Part shown: positions 1 to 8,022 of the stretch, in pieces
How positions within the stretch are numbered: the stretch's first letter is position 1
How the letters are laid out: every line of letters begins with the position of its first letter
Assembly (NCBI RefSeq): GCF_002149965.1
Contig: NZ_MSQB01000010.1
Location: 62,001-126,000, forward strand
From: Novosphingobium panipatense
GTDB lineage: Bacteria > Pseudomonadota > Alphaproteobacteria > Sphingomonadales > Sphingomonadaceae
Direction: 5' to 3'
DNA: 64,000 bases
The notes under the pieces: model-generated
Databases searched by the model: none
Seen by the model: the letters and a program-made list of their open reading frames with translations, nothing else
What the model was told of the DNA's origin: nothing
Position numbers and translations under genes: made by a program

Positions 1-538
1 GGATCAGCACCCAACCACGCAGCTGCAACGTCGCCATTGTTGTCAGCGCAGACACGTCGGTTTCGACACTTTTCCCTACCGTAGCGGGGTCAATCCCGTT
101 TCCAATAAGAGCCTGGCTGCATACCCGAACGGATACACCCGCCTTTTTCAACGCCTCAATTAAGGCAAGGTTGGGGTTCGCAGCTACTCCCGTCTTTGTC
201 GCATAGGCGCGATCTTCGGTAACGATGGGCGTCGCCGGACCGTGGACGATCACGACGACATCGCCTTGTTCTGGACGAACGCCATCGTTGCCCAGCAGGT
301 TCAAAAAGCGGGCGACCTTCTCCAGCGATGGATTGATTTTATCCGGCGTTGCCGCGGCCTTGGTCACATTGAACAGCACGCGATAGCGCAACTTGCGATC
401 GGGCCGTTCCGCAGCACCTTCGACGGGTGTGATCGCGCCATATCCCGGTATCACCGCCTGCCTAGGCACGCCGGCTGAAGCACTGACGCTGCTCATGAGT
501 GACAAGCATCCTGCAAGAGCAATGATTGGCATACGCAT
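1..538 (-). CDS. DsrE/DsrF-family secreted protein (partial, 3' end off window)
   Basis: Reading the minus strand from the ATG at 538 gives an open frame of 179 residues that reaches base 1 without a stop, so the C-terminus is missing, probably by only a few residues. Residues 1-23 look like a signal peptide (PIIALAGCLSLMSSVSASAG). The body has the DsrE-like pattern: a strand ending in LFNVTKAA, then VVVIVHGPATP, and a C-terminal VRVCSQALIGNGID stretch carrying the one conserved-looking Cys. A purine-rich Shine-Dalgarno (aagaagga) precedes the ATG. It is the last gene of a leftward prx-arsR-dsrE group facing the persulfide operon, which suggests sulfur-carrier or sulfur-sensing work in the periplasm. 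The family call rests on pattern recognition only. Confidence 0.75.
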   Translation of the reverse strand, partial: MRMPIIALAGCLSLMSSVSASAGVPRQAVIPGYGAITPVEGAAERPDRKLRYRVLFNVTKAAATPDKINPSLEKVARFLNLLGNDGVRPEQGDVVVIVHGPATPIVTEDRAYATKTGVAANPNLALIEALKKAGVSVRVCSQALIGNGIDPATVGKSVETDVSALTTMATLQLRGWVLI

Positions 539-566
539 CCGCTTTTTCCTTCTTCAGCCGAAATGA

Positions 567-974
567 TCAGCCAACTCTCGCAAAAACGGCCGCACCGATG
601 TTTTGCGGTCGAACCACGGACGGCGTCTCGCGCGGTCGCACTGGGCGGGGGGCCGGGGCCGTTTGGGGAGCCGACAGATCGTCGGCTCCGAACATCGCCT
701 CCAGGGTTCGCACACACAGTGCGGCTGCATCGTCGGCAAGACGGTAGTGAACCTGCTTCGCCTCACGCCTGGTCTTCACCAGATCGGCGCGCCGCAGCTC
801 GGCAAGCTGCTGACTGAGCGCTGGTTGGGTCACGCCCGTGGCCGCCTCGATGTCCGCCACCTGCCGTTCGCCACCCAGCAGATAGGACAGGATCATAAGG
901 CGCTGCGGCTGCGCGAACACGCGCAGCTTCTCGACTGCAACGTCGGCAAGCGCGCGGGACTGGTAGATCGCCAT
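567..974 (-). CDS. ArsR-family repressor (BigR/SqrR-like)
   Basis: This 135-residue winged-helix protein has the ArsR layout: a dimerisation helix, LRVFAQPQRLMILSYLL, the recognition helix TQPALSQQLAELRRADLV and the wing TRREAKQVHYRLA. It resembles the persulfide-responsive BigR/SqrR group, and its location next to sulfide-oxidation genes supports that role. The sensing dithiol of BigR/SqrR is not preserved: the residue after RLMIL is Ser30, and the only Cys is Cys87. The last 30 residues are Pro-rich and probably disordered. The ATG at 974 overlaps the stop of the peroxiredoxin gene (TGATG), so the two are translationally coupled. It probably represses the divergent promoter at 1592-1682. 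Confidence 0.85.
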   Translation of the reverse strand: MAIYQSRALADVAVEKLRVFAQPQRLMILSYLLGGERQVADIEAATGVTQPALSQQLAELRRADLVKTRREAKQVHYRLADDAAALCVRTLEAMFGADDLSAPQTAPAPRPVRPRETPSVVRPQNIGAAVFARVG

Positions 975-1591
975 CACCGGTCAGCCTTCGTCTGGTGAAA
1001 CCAGTCGGCGCCTGCGTTCCCCGGCAAAGCGGGAGGCAGGAGCACGTCGTCGCCCGGCTGCCAGTCAGCGGGCGTATAGGCCTCGCCATCGGCCGAACGC
1101 TGCAACGCCCTGACCGTGCGAAGCATCTCGTCGACCGAGCGCCCGACATTCATCGGATACCAGCTGAGTGCGCGGATAATGCCTCCGGGATCAATGAAGT
1201 AGGTTGCACGTACCGTTGAGGCATCGCCAGCCTGCTCGTCGAGCATGCCGTAGGCATACCCAACCGCCATCGACGGATCCTCGATCACCGGAAACGGCAC
1301 CTCGACATCAAAAACGTCGTGGATCGCGCGAAGCCAGGCGACATGAGAGTAGAGGCTGTCGACCGACAGCCCCAACAATACGCAATCCAGCTCCTCGAAT
1401 TGAGGAGCCGCTTTAGCCAAGGCCACAAACTCGCTCGTGCAAACCGGCGTGAAGTCGGCAGGGTGCGAGAAAAACACAATCCAGCGCCCACGATACTGAT
1501 CGAGCGCAATCTCGCCCTGAGTGGTGCGGGCGGTGAAGTTCGGGGCTGCATCCCCGATGCGCAGCGAGCGCGGCATGTTCGCATCCATCAT
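974..1591 (-). CDS. Peroxiredoxin, 1-Cys Prx6-type
   Basis: A 205-residue AhpC/TSA-family peroxidase that would reduce peroxides, and possibly persulfide-derived oxidants, with a thiol donor. The active-site motif PADFTPVCT places the peroxidatic Cys at about residue 51. The C-terminal ADWQPGDDVLLPP is characteristic of the Prx6 (1-Cys) branch. The frame is open upstream to 1645, but a GGGAGG ribosome site sits 8 bases before the ATG at 1591, so I chose that start (MMDANMPRSL). It is the first gene of the leftward group with arsR and dsrE, fired from the region it shares with the persulfide dioxygenase gene. Confidence 0.85.
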   Translation of the reverse strand: MMDANMPRSLRIGDAAPNFTARTTQGEIALDQYRGRWIVFFSHPADFTPVCTSEFVALAKAAPQFEELDCVLLGLSVDSLYSHVAWLRAIHDVFDVEVPFPVIEDPSMAVGYAYGMLDEQAGDASTVRATYFIDPGGIIRALSWYPMNVGRSVDEMLRTVRALQRSADGEAYTPADWQPGDDVLLPPALPGNAGADWFHQTKADR

Positions 1592-1682
1592 TTCCATTCC
1601 TCCCAAATGGCACGAACACCCCGTTGACGCAATACGTTTACACAACTACATAAACCGTGAGGTTGTCTAAATGGAGATGGTC
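1592..1682. promoter_or_regulatory. Divergent promoter/operator between prx and persulfide dioxygenase genes
   Basis: The gap between two divergent start codons. An imperfect inverted repeat is visible: ACGTTTA (1634-1640) and TAAACCGT (1651-1658), separated by 10 bases. A TTGACG hexamer at 1624-1629 lies 17 bases from TACATA (1647-1652), a plausible rightward promoter overlapping the dyad. That position fits repression by the adjacent ArsR protein. The assignment is inference. Confidence 0.4.
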
Positions 1683-2600
1683 ATGGACCCGGTTTTGAGC
1701 GAAGCCAATGCCCAGATCAGACGCGCAAAAGCGGCCGGATCGCCGGTCGTTCAGTCCTTCTTTGATGAGCCTACCAACACAGCGACCTACGTCGTTTGGG
1801 ACGTGGCGACGAAAAAGGCTGCGATCGTCGACAGCGTCCTCGATTTTGACGCCGCGGCTGGCCGGACCAAAACCGCGTCGGCGGACGCAGTGATCGCTTA
1901 CGTGCGGGATCAGGGACTGACGGTCGATTGGCTGCTGGAAACCCATGCTCATGCCGATCACCTGTCTGCGGCACCTTATCTTCAGCAGGCGCTTGGCGGG
2001 CAGCTCGCGATCGGTCGTGAGATCATCCGGGTCCAGAACGTATTTGGCAAAATCTTCAACGCTGGCACCGACTTCGAGCGCGATGGCTCGGAGTTCGACC
2101 GGCTGTTTGAGGACGGCGACCGCTTTGCCATCGGCAACATCGACGCCATTGCGCTGCACGTGCCCGGCCATACGCCGGCGGACATGGCCTATGCCATCGG
2201 TGACGCGGTCTTCACCGGCGATACGCTCTTCATGCCCGATTACGGCACCGCGCGGGCAGACTTCCCTGGTGGCGACGCACGCCAGCTATTCCGCTCGATC
2301 CGCCGGCTCATGCAGCTGCCGGACGAGACGCGCCTGTTCCTCTGCCACGACTACAAGGCGGTGGGCCGCGACGAATATGTCTGGGAAACGACTGTAGGCG
2401 CGCAGCGTGTCGGCAACGTCCATGTCCACGAAGGGGTCAGCGAAGACGACTTCGTCGCGATGCGGACCAGTCGCGACGCCACCTTGTCGATGCCGAAGCT
2501 CATCCTGCCCTCGATCCAGGTGAACATGCGCGGTGGTCATCTGCCGGAGCCGGAAGCCAACGGCACCCGCTACCTCAAAATTCCGCTGGATGCGCTGTGA
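1683..2600 (+). CDS. Persulfide dioxygenase, metallo-beta-lactamase fold (ETHE1/Blh-like), copy 1
   Basis: About 305 residues. An Fe(II) metallo-beta-lactamase-fold enzyme expected to oxidise glutathione persulfide to sulfite. Metal ligands are visible: THAHADHLSAAPY, PGHTPADMAYA, TGDTLFMPDYG and LCHDYKAVGR, together with the ADFPGGDA stretch typical of this family. An in-frame ATG at 1671 is possible, but the ATG at 1683 has a better-spaced GGAGA, so I use it. It is the first gene of the rightward sulfur operon, and the next gene starts on its stop codon (TGATG). A paralogue closes the operon at 8023. Confidence 0.87.
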   Translation: MDPVLSEANAQIRRAKAAGSPVVQSFFDEPTNTATYVVWDVATKKAAIVDSVLDFDAAAGRTKTASADAVIAYVRDQGLTVDWLLETHAHADHLSAAPYLQQALGGQLAIGREIIRVQNVFGKIFNAGTDFERDGSEFDRLFEDGDRFAIGNIDAIALHVPGHTPADMAYAIGDAVFTGDTLFMPDYGTARADFPGGDARQLFRSIRRLMQLPDETRLFLCHDYKAVGRDEYVWETTVGAQRVGNVHVHEGVSEDDFVAMRTSRDATLSMPKLILPSIQVNMRGGHLPEPEANGTRYLKIPLDAL

Positions 2601-3037
2601 TGCCAGGCTTTCCCCATGCCATGCCGCTCGAAGGCTTCATCGGCGGGCTGATGATCGGTGTCGCCGCGGCGATCATGCTGCTCGGCAACGGCCGCATCGC
2701 CGGAGTCAGTGGCATGTTCGCGAGGGTTTTTGGTCTTTCCGCTGGAGGCCCACCATGGGCCCTCGCGCTGCTCTTTACCGCGGGTCTGCCCTTGGGCGCG
2801 GGTATTGCTGCGGCCAGTTTGGGCGTGAAAGCCAGCTTTCCGGCATCGCTTTCGCTGATCGCCGTCGCCGGTCTAGTCGTCGGTATCGGAACGCGGCTTG
2901 GGTCCGGGTGCACCAGTGGTCACGGCGTATGCGGCCTGTCCCGCCTGTCGCCCCGGTCCATCGCCGCGACCGTCACGTTCATGGCGACCGGCGTCGTCAC
3001 GGTCACGATCATGCGTCTGTCCGGGGTGATACTGTGA
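2600..3037 (+). CDS. YeeE/YedE (sulf_transp) family membrane protein, first half
   Basis: A 145-residue hydrophobic protein with about four membrane segments and the family signature GIGTRLGSGCTSGHGVCGLSR, cut short here to its core GSGCTSGHGVCG. Related proteins carry thiosulfate or sulfur species across the inner membrane, with the Cys residues of this motif on the path. The ATG overlaps the upstream stop (TGATG). It is half the usual full-length size, and the next gene supplies the matching second half, so the two probably form a split transporter. Confidence 0.85.
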   Translation: MPGFPHAMPLEGFIGGLMIGVAAAIMLLGNGRIAGVSGMFARVFGLSAGGPPWALALLFTAGLPLGAGIAAASLGVKASFPASLSLIAVAGLVVGIGTRLGSGCTSGHGVCGLSRLSPRSIAATVTFMATGVVTVTIMRLSGVIL

Positions 3038-3462
3038 TGCGCCAGAACCTCATTTCACTCGCTAGCGGGACGCTGTTCGGCGCCGGCCTTGCCATCTCCG
3101 GAATGATCGATCCGGCGCGGGTGCGCGCGTTCCTCGATGTCACCGGCGCGTGGGACCCGACCTTGGCGTTCGTCATGGCAGGCGCGATCCTGCCGATGGC
3201 GATAGCCTGGTTCGTCGTGCGGCGTCGCTCGACCCCGATCGCGGCCGAACAATTCCACACGCCCGCCACCTCGCCGATCGACCGGCGCCTCATCGGCGGT
3301 GCGGCCTTGTTCGGCATAGGCTGGGGCATCGTCGGATTGTGCCCAGGTCCCGCCATTGCCGCACTGGCGATCCAGCCTCTGCCGGCACTGGTCTTCATCG
3401 CTGCAATGGCCCTCGGCGTTGCCGTCCACCGCTTTGCATTCACTTCCCGCCGTTCGGCCTGA
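3037..3462 (+). CDS. DUF6691/YeeE-YedE family membrane protein, second half
   Basis: A 141-residue integral membrane protein starting MRQNLISLASGTLFGAGLA. The AISGMIDPARVRAFLD segment and the GIGWGIVGLCPGPAIAAL motif are typical of the second domain of YeeE/YedE transporters (often annotated DUF6691). The reading frame stays open upstream to 2533, but that part overlaps the preceding gene; the ATG at 3037 overlaps its stop (TGATG), so that is the start. Probable partner of the preceding half-transporter in moving sulfur compounds. Confidence 0.85.
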   Translation: MRQNLISLASGTLFGAGLAISGMIDPARVRAFLDVTGAWDPTLAFVMAGAILPMAIAWFVVRRRSTPIAAEQFHTPATSPIDRRLIGGAALFGIGWGIVGLCPGPAIAALAIQPLPALVFIAAMALGVAVHRFAFTSRRSA

Positions 3463-3480
3463 TCAGACAGGAGACATCAC

Positions 3481-3915
3481 ATGGCTTTCAAGCAGATCAC
3501 CTCGTCCTTCTCTGCCGCCCCCCAGCTGACGCAAGACGACCTCGCCGCTGCCGCGAAGGCAGGATATCGCTCGATCATCTCAAGCCGCCCGGACGGCGAG
3601 GAGGCGGGCCAGCCAAGCGCGGAAGAAATGGCCCGAATGGCAGGCGACCACGGTCTCGCGTTTGCCCATGTCCCTATCGTACCGGGCAAGGCGACTGACG
3701 CCGATGCGGATCGCATGAAGGAGGCGCTAGCCACGCTGCCACAGCCGACGCTCGGCTTCTGCCGTAGCGGGACGCGCGCGGCGACCTTGTGGGCGTTGGC
3801 CGAGGCCGATCGCGCCGACCCGGCGACGATCGTCGACCAAGCAAAGGCAGCCGGGTACGACCTTGCCGATCTCACGCCTGCGCTGAAGCGCCGTTCCGAA
3901 AGGGCTGATCAATGA
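3481..3915 (+). CDS. TIGR01244/DUF442 sulfurtransferase-like protein (Blh N-terminal domain homologue)
   Basis: A 144-residue protein with a phosphatase/rhodanese-like active loop CRSGTR (Cys94-Arg99). In Blh proteins this domain is fused to the persulfide dioxygenase; here it stands alone between the transporter halves and the quinone oxidoreductase. It probably moves sulfane sulfur from the quinone reductase product to glutathione, a role I infer from context. A good ribosome site (caggagaca) precedes the ATG. The 3' end overlaps the next gene by four bases (ATGA). Confidence 0.85.
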   Translation: MAFKQITSSFSAAPQLTQDDLAAAAKAGYRSIISSRPDGEEAGQPSAEEMARMAGDHGLAFAHVPIVPGKATDADADRMKEALATLPQPTLGFCRSGTRAATLWALAEADRADPATIVDQAKAAGYDLADLTPALKRRSERADQ

Positions 3916-5144
3916 CCTACGACATCGTCATCATCGGGGGCGGTGCCGCCGGCATCGCGACCGCTTCCAGCATTCTGAAGCGCAACGCCAAAGTGACGAT
4001 CGCGGTCGTCGATCCGGCGACCGACCATTATTACCAGCCCGGCTGGACGATGGTGGGGGCCGGCGTCTTCACTCCCGAACAGACGCGCAAGGCCGAATCC
4101 GACATAATGCCAAAGGGCGTTAAGTGGGTACGGTTGCCCGCCGTTGCCATCGACCCCGACCGTAACACGGTCGAGCTCGAATACGGTGACACATTGACCT
4201 ATCGCGTTCTGGTCGTCGCGCCCGGGCTGCGCCTGGCGTGGGAGAAGATCGAAGGGCTGCCTGAGGCTCTCGGCCGCAACGGCGTCACCTCCAACTATCG
4301 CTACGATCTGGCACCCTACACCTACCAGCTCGTCAAGGAATTGCGGCAGGGGCGGGCGCTGTTCTCGCAGCCACCCATGCCGATCAAGTGCGCCGGCGCA
4401 CCGCAGAAAGCAATGTATCTCTCCTGCGACATCTGGCGCGATAGCGGCGTTCTCCCGGCTATCGACGTCGAGTTCCATAATGCCGGCGCAGCCCTGTTCG
4501 GGGTCCCGACCTACGTCCCGGCGCTGATGGAATATGTCGAGAAGTACGGCATCGATCTCAGGCTTGAGTCCAACCTGGTCGCAGTCGACGCCGATCGTCG
4601 TGTCGCCACGTTCGAGCGCAAGCAGGACGGCGTCTCCGAGCGGATCGAACGCCCGTTTGACATGCTCCACGTCGTTCCGCCCCAAGTGTCGCATGCCGTC
4701 GTTGCCAATAGCCCGCTCGCGGCTGCGAGCGGCTTCGTCGAGGTCGACGAGACTACGCTGCGGCACAAGCGATTTGAAAACATCTTTGGCCTTGGCGATG
4801 CCGCTGGCACCAGCAATGCCAAGACCGCCGCTGCTGCTCGCGTCCAGGCGCCCGTGGTCGCGGTCAACGCGCTGGCCGCGCTCGACGGCAGACCCCCCGT
4901 TGCCGACTATAATGGTTACGGCTCATGCCCGCTCACGGTCGAACGCGGTAAGATCGTCCTCGCCGAGTTCGGCTATGGCGGAAAGCTGCTGCCCAGCTTC
5001 CCATCCTGGCTGCTGGACGGAACGCGTCCGACGCGCGCCGCCTGGTTCCTGAAGGAGCGCATGCTGCCCCCGATCTACTGGCAGGGCATGCTGAAAGGCC
5101 GCGAGTGGATGGCCGCTCCACACGAGATCGGCAAGGCGGCATGA
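3912..5144 (+). CDS. sqr: Sulfide:quinone oxidoreductase, type II-like
   Basis: A 410-residue FAD enzyme of the inner membrane that oxidises sulfide to sulfane sulfur and passes electrons to quinone. The N-terminal dinucleotide fold is clear (DIVIIGGGAAGIATA), a second FAD motif reads NIFGLGDAAGT, and the two redox Cys residues of type II enzymes are in PIKCAGAPQKAM (Cys160) and YGSCPLTV (about Cys339). The C-terminal stretch contains amphipathic, aromatic-rich segments suited to membrane docking. It overlaps both neighbours by four bases. This gene anchors the interpretation of the whole operon. Confidence 0.92.
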   Translation: MTYDIVIIGGGAAGIATASSILKRNAKVTIAVVDPATDHYYQPGWTMVGAGVFTPEQTRKAESDIMPKGVKWVRLPAVAIDPDRNTVELEYGDTLTYRVLVVAPGLRLAWEKIEGLPEALGRNGVTSNYRYDLAPYTYQLVKELRQGRALFSQPPMPIKCAGAPQKAMYLSCDIWRDSGVLPAIDVEFHNAGAALFGVPTYVPALMEYVEKYGIDLRLESNLVAVDADRRVATFERKQDGVSERIERPFDMLHVVPPQVSHAVVANSPLAAASGFVEVDETTLRHKRFENIFGLGDAAGTSNAKTAAAARVQAPVVAVNALAALDGRPPVADYNGYGSCPLTVERGKIVLAEFGYGGKLLPSFPSWLLDGTRPTRAAWFLKERMLPPIYWQGMLKGREWMAAPHEIGKAA

Positions 5145-5923
5145 TCCTCGAACCAATCCAGTATCTGCTTGGCGCCTTGTCCGGCAGCCTGATCGGTTTC
5201 ACCCTCGGGCTCGTTGGTGGCGGTGGCTCGATCCTCGCCGTGCCGCTCATGGTGTATCTGGTGCGCGTTCCCGACGCGCACCTCGCCATCGGTACGAGCG
5301 CGTTTGCCGTGGCGGCCAATGCCGCGACCGGTCTGATCGGTCATGCCAAGGCACATACCGTCAAATGGCGGTGCGGCGGCATGTATGCGACTGCCGGCGT
5401 CATCGGTGCGCTGCTCGGATCCACCGCGGGCAAGGCCGTCGATGGCGGCAAGCTCCTCTTTCTGTTCGCGCTCGTCATGATCGTCGTCGGCGTTGTAATG
5501 CTGCGCGGGCGGGGTGACGTTGGTAATCCCGGTGCAGAATGCAACCGGGAGAAGGCGCCCAAGGTGCTGGGTTATGGCCTCGGCACCGGACTGTTTTCGG
5601 GCTTCTTCGGCATCGGTGGTGGCTTCCTGATCGTTCCCGGACTGATCGGATCGACGGGCATGCCGATCCTCAACGCCGTCGGCACGTCGCTGATCGCCGT
5701 CACCGCGTTCGGGCTGACGACCGCTGCCAACTACGCGTTCTCCGGGCTTGTGGATTGGCCGCTCGCCTTCGCCTTCATCGGCGGTGGGGTTATCGGCGGG
5801 TTGATCGGCACGCGGATCGCTAAGCGTCTGGGCACGGGCAGTACACTCACCACGGTCTTCGCAACGCTGATCTTCGTGGTCGCAGCCTATATGCTCTGGA
5901 AGAGCGCAGGCGCGTTTCTGTGA
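5141..5923 (+). CDS. TauE/SafE-family sulfite exporter-like membrane protein
   Basis: A 260-residue polytopic membrane protein (about eight segments) with the family's repeated halves: LGLVGGGGSILAVPLMVYL near the start and SGFFGIGGGFLIVPGL in the middle. It would export sulfite or a related anion produced by the persulfide dioxygenases. The ATG lies in the ATGA overlap with the quinone oxidoreductase gene; the frame is open further upstream but only inside that gene. Coupled to the next gene through TGATG. Confidence 0.88.
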   Translation: MILEPIQYLLGALSGSLIGFTLGLVGGGGSILAVPLMVYLVRVPDAHLAIGTSAFAVAANAATGLIGHAKAHTVKWRCGGMYATAGVIGALLGSTAGKAVDGGKLLFLFALVMIVVGVVMLRGRGDVGNPGAECNREKAPKVLGYGLGTGLFSGFFGIGGGFLIVPGLIGSTGMPILNAVGTSLIAVTAFGLTTAANYAFSGLVDWPLAFAFIGGGVIGGLIGTRIAKRLGTGSTLTTVFATLIFVVAAYMLWKSAGAFL

Positions 5924-6732
5924 TGGGCAGCGCAATTGCCATCGGGCCGCTGATGATGGCGGTCGATCGCGGATTGGCGGTTCTGTGCGTCGCCGTGTTC
6001 CTCGGTTTGACGGCGCTGGCGGGACGGTTCCGCTTCCCGCGAGTGTCGATGGTCGCGACCAGTGCTATTGTCGTCGGGCTGGTGACGGCCCGGATCGGCT
6101 ATGTCGCGACGCATTGGGCGAGCTACGCCGATGCTCCACTCTCCATCCTAGCTATATGGCAGGGAGGCTTCTCGGCCGTCGCCGGCCTCGCCGGCGCTGC
6201 GGTAACGCTGGCGTTCCGGCTCGGCCGAACGCGCGCTCTGGCGATAGGCTGGGCAGCGCTTGCCGTAGCTGGCGGCCTCTGGTTCACGCTTCAGGCGCTG
6301 ATCCCGCCCGTGACCTACGGCCCCTTTCCCTATCATCTCGCCTTAACGACGCCATCCGGCGCTCCGCTCCCGCTTGATCGATTCCGGGGTCGTCCCTTCG
6401 TGGTCAATCTGTGGGCGACATGGTGCGGCCCATGCCGGCGCGAGCTGCCAATGCTCGATGCTGCTGCGTCGCGCCGTGGAGAGGTGCCGATTCTGCTCGC
6501 CGATCAGGGTGAGGCGCCGGCGACCGTTACCCGGTTCCTTACCCGCGAAGGCATCGGTGCTGGCAACGTCGCGCTTGATCCCGACCGTAGGCTTTCCCGA
6601 GCCTTCGAGGTCGCCGGCTATCCCGCAACCGCCTTCGTCGCCGCGGATGGCACGATCGTGCAGCTCCAGCTCGGAGAGTTGTCGCGCGCCGCGCTCGCCG
6701 ATGGAATTGATAAGGCAAGGAAACATCGATGA
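5923..6732 (+). CDS. Membrane-anchored TlpA-like thioredoxin with Lgt-like N-terminal domain
   Basis: 269 residues. The first 130 residues form four or so membrane helices resembling the prolipoprotein diacylglyceryl transferase core (VTARIGYVATHW, AIWQGGFSAVAGL); the rest is a periplasmic thioredoxin-fold domain with WATWCGPCRRELP (Cys168-Cys171) and the cis-Pro loop GYPATAFV. It should pass electrons or disulfides to the two DsbA-like proteins encoded just downstream. Fusing such a membrane domain to TlpA is uncommon in my experience. ATG overlaps the upstream stop. Confidence 0.8.
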   Translation: MGSAIAIGPLMMAVDRGLAVLCVAVFLGLTALAGRFRFPRVSMVATSAIVVGLVTARIGYVATHWASYADAPLSILAIWQGGFSAVAGLAGAAVTLAFRLGRTRALAIGWAALAVAGGLWFTLQALIPPVTYGPFPYHLALTTPSGAPLPLDRFRGRPFVVNLWATWCGPCRRELPMLDAAASRRGEVPILLADQGEAPATVTRFLTREGIGAGNVALDPDRRLSRAFEVAGYPATAFVAADGTIVQLQLGELSRAALADGIDKARKHR

Positions 6733-7358
6733 ACCGCCGCAACCTTCTCTTTCCCGGCATTCTAGCCGCGCTTGCTTTTGCCGTGCCGATGACACCTGCG
6801 GTCGGGCAGCAGCAGCCTGATTTGTCGCGCAAGGCAGTCATCGACGATCCCGTAGCCCCCAAGCGGGCCGGCACAGCCTATGACGTCACCGTTGTCGAGT
6901 TCTTCGACTACAACTGCCCCTATTGCCGTCGCATGGAGCCGGTGCTGAACGCGCTGCTTCGCTCCGACCCGAAGGTGCGGATCGTGTATCGGGACTGGCC
7001 GATATTCGGACCCGCCTCCCGCGAGGCGTCCCGGGCGGCCGTCGCGAGCCAGTGGCAAGGCAGGCATGCCGCCTTCCATGGAGCGCTGCTTGCCTCACCG
7101 GCGCGGCTCGACAGCGCCGCTATCAGGGCAGCTGCTGTGAAAGCCAAGGTGGATTGGCCGCGTCTGCAACGTGACCTGAAGACGCGTGGCGCGGAGATCG
7201 ATGCGCTGCTGACGCGCACCAATGGCATTGCCGAGGCGATCGGATTTAACGGGACCCCGGCGCTGATCGTCGGCTCGCAGGTCGTGGCCGGCGCGGTCGA
7301 TCTACCAACACTGCGCCGCCTCGTCGCAACGGCGCGCAGCAAGCCCGCAGGGCGTTGA
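6729..7358 (+). CDS. DsbA-family thiol:disulfide oxidoreductase 1
   Basis: A 209-residue secreted protein: signal peptide of about 26 residues (NLLFPGILAALAFAVP then VGQ), then a DsbA/ScsC-like thioredoxin domain with the helical insertion. The active site is DYNCPYCRRM (Cys63, Cys66), and the cis-Pro loop is GFNGTPALIVG. It would oxidise or isomerise periplasmic thiols. Four-base overlap with the preceding TlpA-like gene, and overlap with the following paralogue. Confidence 0.88.
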   Translation: MNRRNLLFPGILAALAFAVPMTPAVGQQQPDLSRKAVIDDPVAPKRAGTAYDVTVVEFFDYNCPYCRRMEPVLNALLRSDPKVRIVYRDWPIFGPASREASRAAVASQWQGRHAAFHGALLASPARLDSAAIRAAAVKAKVDWPRLQRDLKTRGAEIDALLTRTNGIAEAIGFNGTPALIVGSQVVAGAVDLPTLRRLVATARSKPAGR

Positions 7359-8002
7359 GCGTGCCGGGGCCACTCAATCGGAGGCAGGCAGTCGGGCTCG
7401 GCGCTGTAGTCGTGGGGGGCTGGGCGGTCGGACAGGTACTGCGACGCACCGCCCCGATTGGGCGTGACGTTGGTCCAACCGCCGACCTGATCCTGGCAGG
7501 CGGCAGTTCGCCTGAACACGGTCCTGCCGATGCGACGCTGCGGCTTGCCGTCTTCACCGATTATCGTTGCCCGGCCTGCCGTCACGCCTTCCCCGCGTTG
7601 GAAGAGGCCGTGCGACGCGATGGCAAAGTTAGGGTCATCTACAAGGATTGGCCGATCTTCGGTCCACCGTCTGAACGTGCCGCGAGCGTTGCGCTCAGCT
7701 GTGCCGAACAGGGCATCTACCCGGTCGTCCATCGCCAGCTGATGGCCGACAACCGTACGATTGACGACGACATGCTGCGGGACGTCGTAATCGGCGCTGG
7801 CGGTGACTGGCTGAGCGCAACGACGTGGCTTGCTTCGCATGCACAGGCTGTCGCGGCGCGCCTGCGTGCGAACGGCCAAGAGGCCTATTCGATCGGCTTG
7901 GCCGGCACCCCGGGCTTTCTTGCCGGACGCATGCTGGTGATGGGCGCGATCGATCCGGGTGATTTCGAGCGGTTGTTCGCGCGGGCGCGGGCAGAAAGCT
8001 AA
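7355..8002 (+). CDS. DsbA-family thiol:disulfide oxidoreductase 2
   Basis: About 215 residues. The N-terminus NRRQAVGLGAVVVGG has a twin-arginine-like or simple membrane-anchoring signal. The thioredoxin domain carries TDYRCPACRHAF (Cys72, Cys75 counted from the first start) and cis-Pro loop LAGTPGFLAG. The start is TTG at 7355, overlapping the previous stop, or GTG at 7361; no ATG is available. It shares the VIYKDWPIFGPPSE stretch with the preceding DsbA, so they are paralogues with different active-site dipeptides (PY versus PA). Confidence 0.86.
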   Translation: MSVPGPLNRRQAVGLGAVVVGGWAVGQVLRRTAPIGRDVGPTADLILAGGSSPEHGPADATLRLAVFTDYRCPACRHAFPALEEAVRRDGKVRVIYKDWPIFGPPSERAASVALSCAEQGIYPVVHRQLMADNRTIDDDMLRDVVIGAGGDWLSATTWLASHAQAVAARLRANGQEAYSIGLAGTPGFLAGRMLVMGAIDPGDFERLFARARAES

Positions 8003-8022
8003 CAGAGCGAAAGGATGAAAAC

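Noticed and set aside
2533..3036. Long N-terminal extension of the second YeeE/YedE gene
   Set aside because: The extension runs inside two upstream genes and is Arg-rich shadow sequence; the ATG at 3037 overlaps the preceding stop and starts a normal membrane protein.
3909..4766. 285-residue antisense open frame over the quinone oxidoreductase gene
   Set aside because: The plus-strand gene has clear FAD and Cys motifs; the antisense frame has no recognisable domain and reflects GC-rich codon bias.
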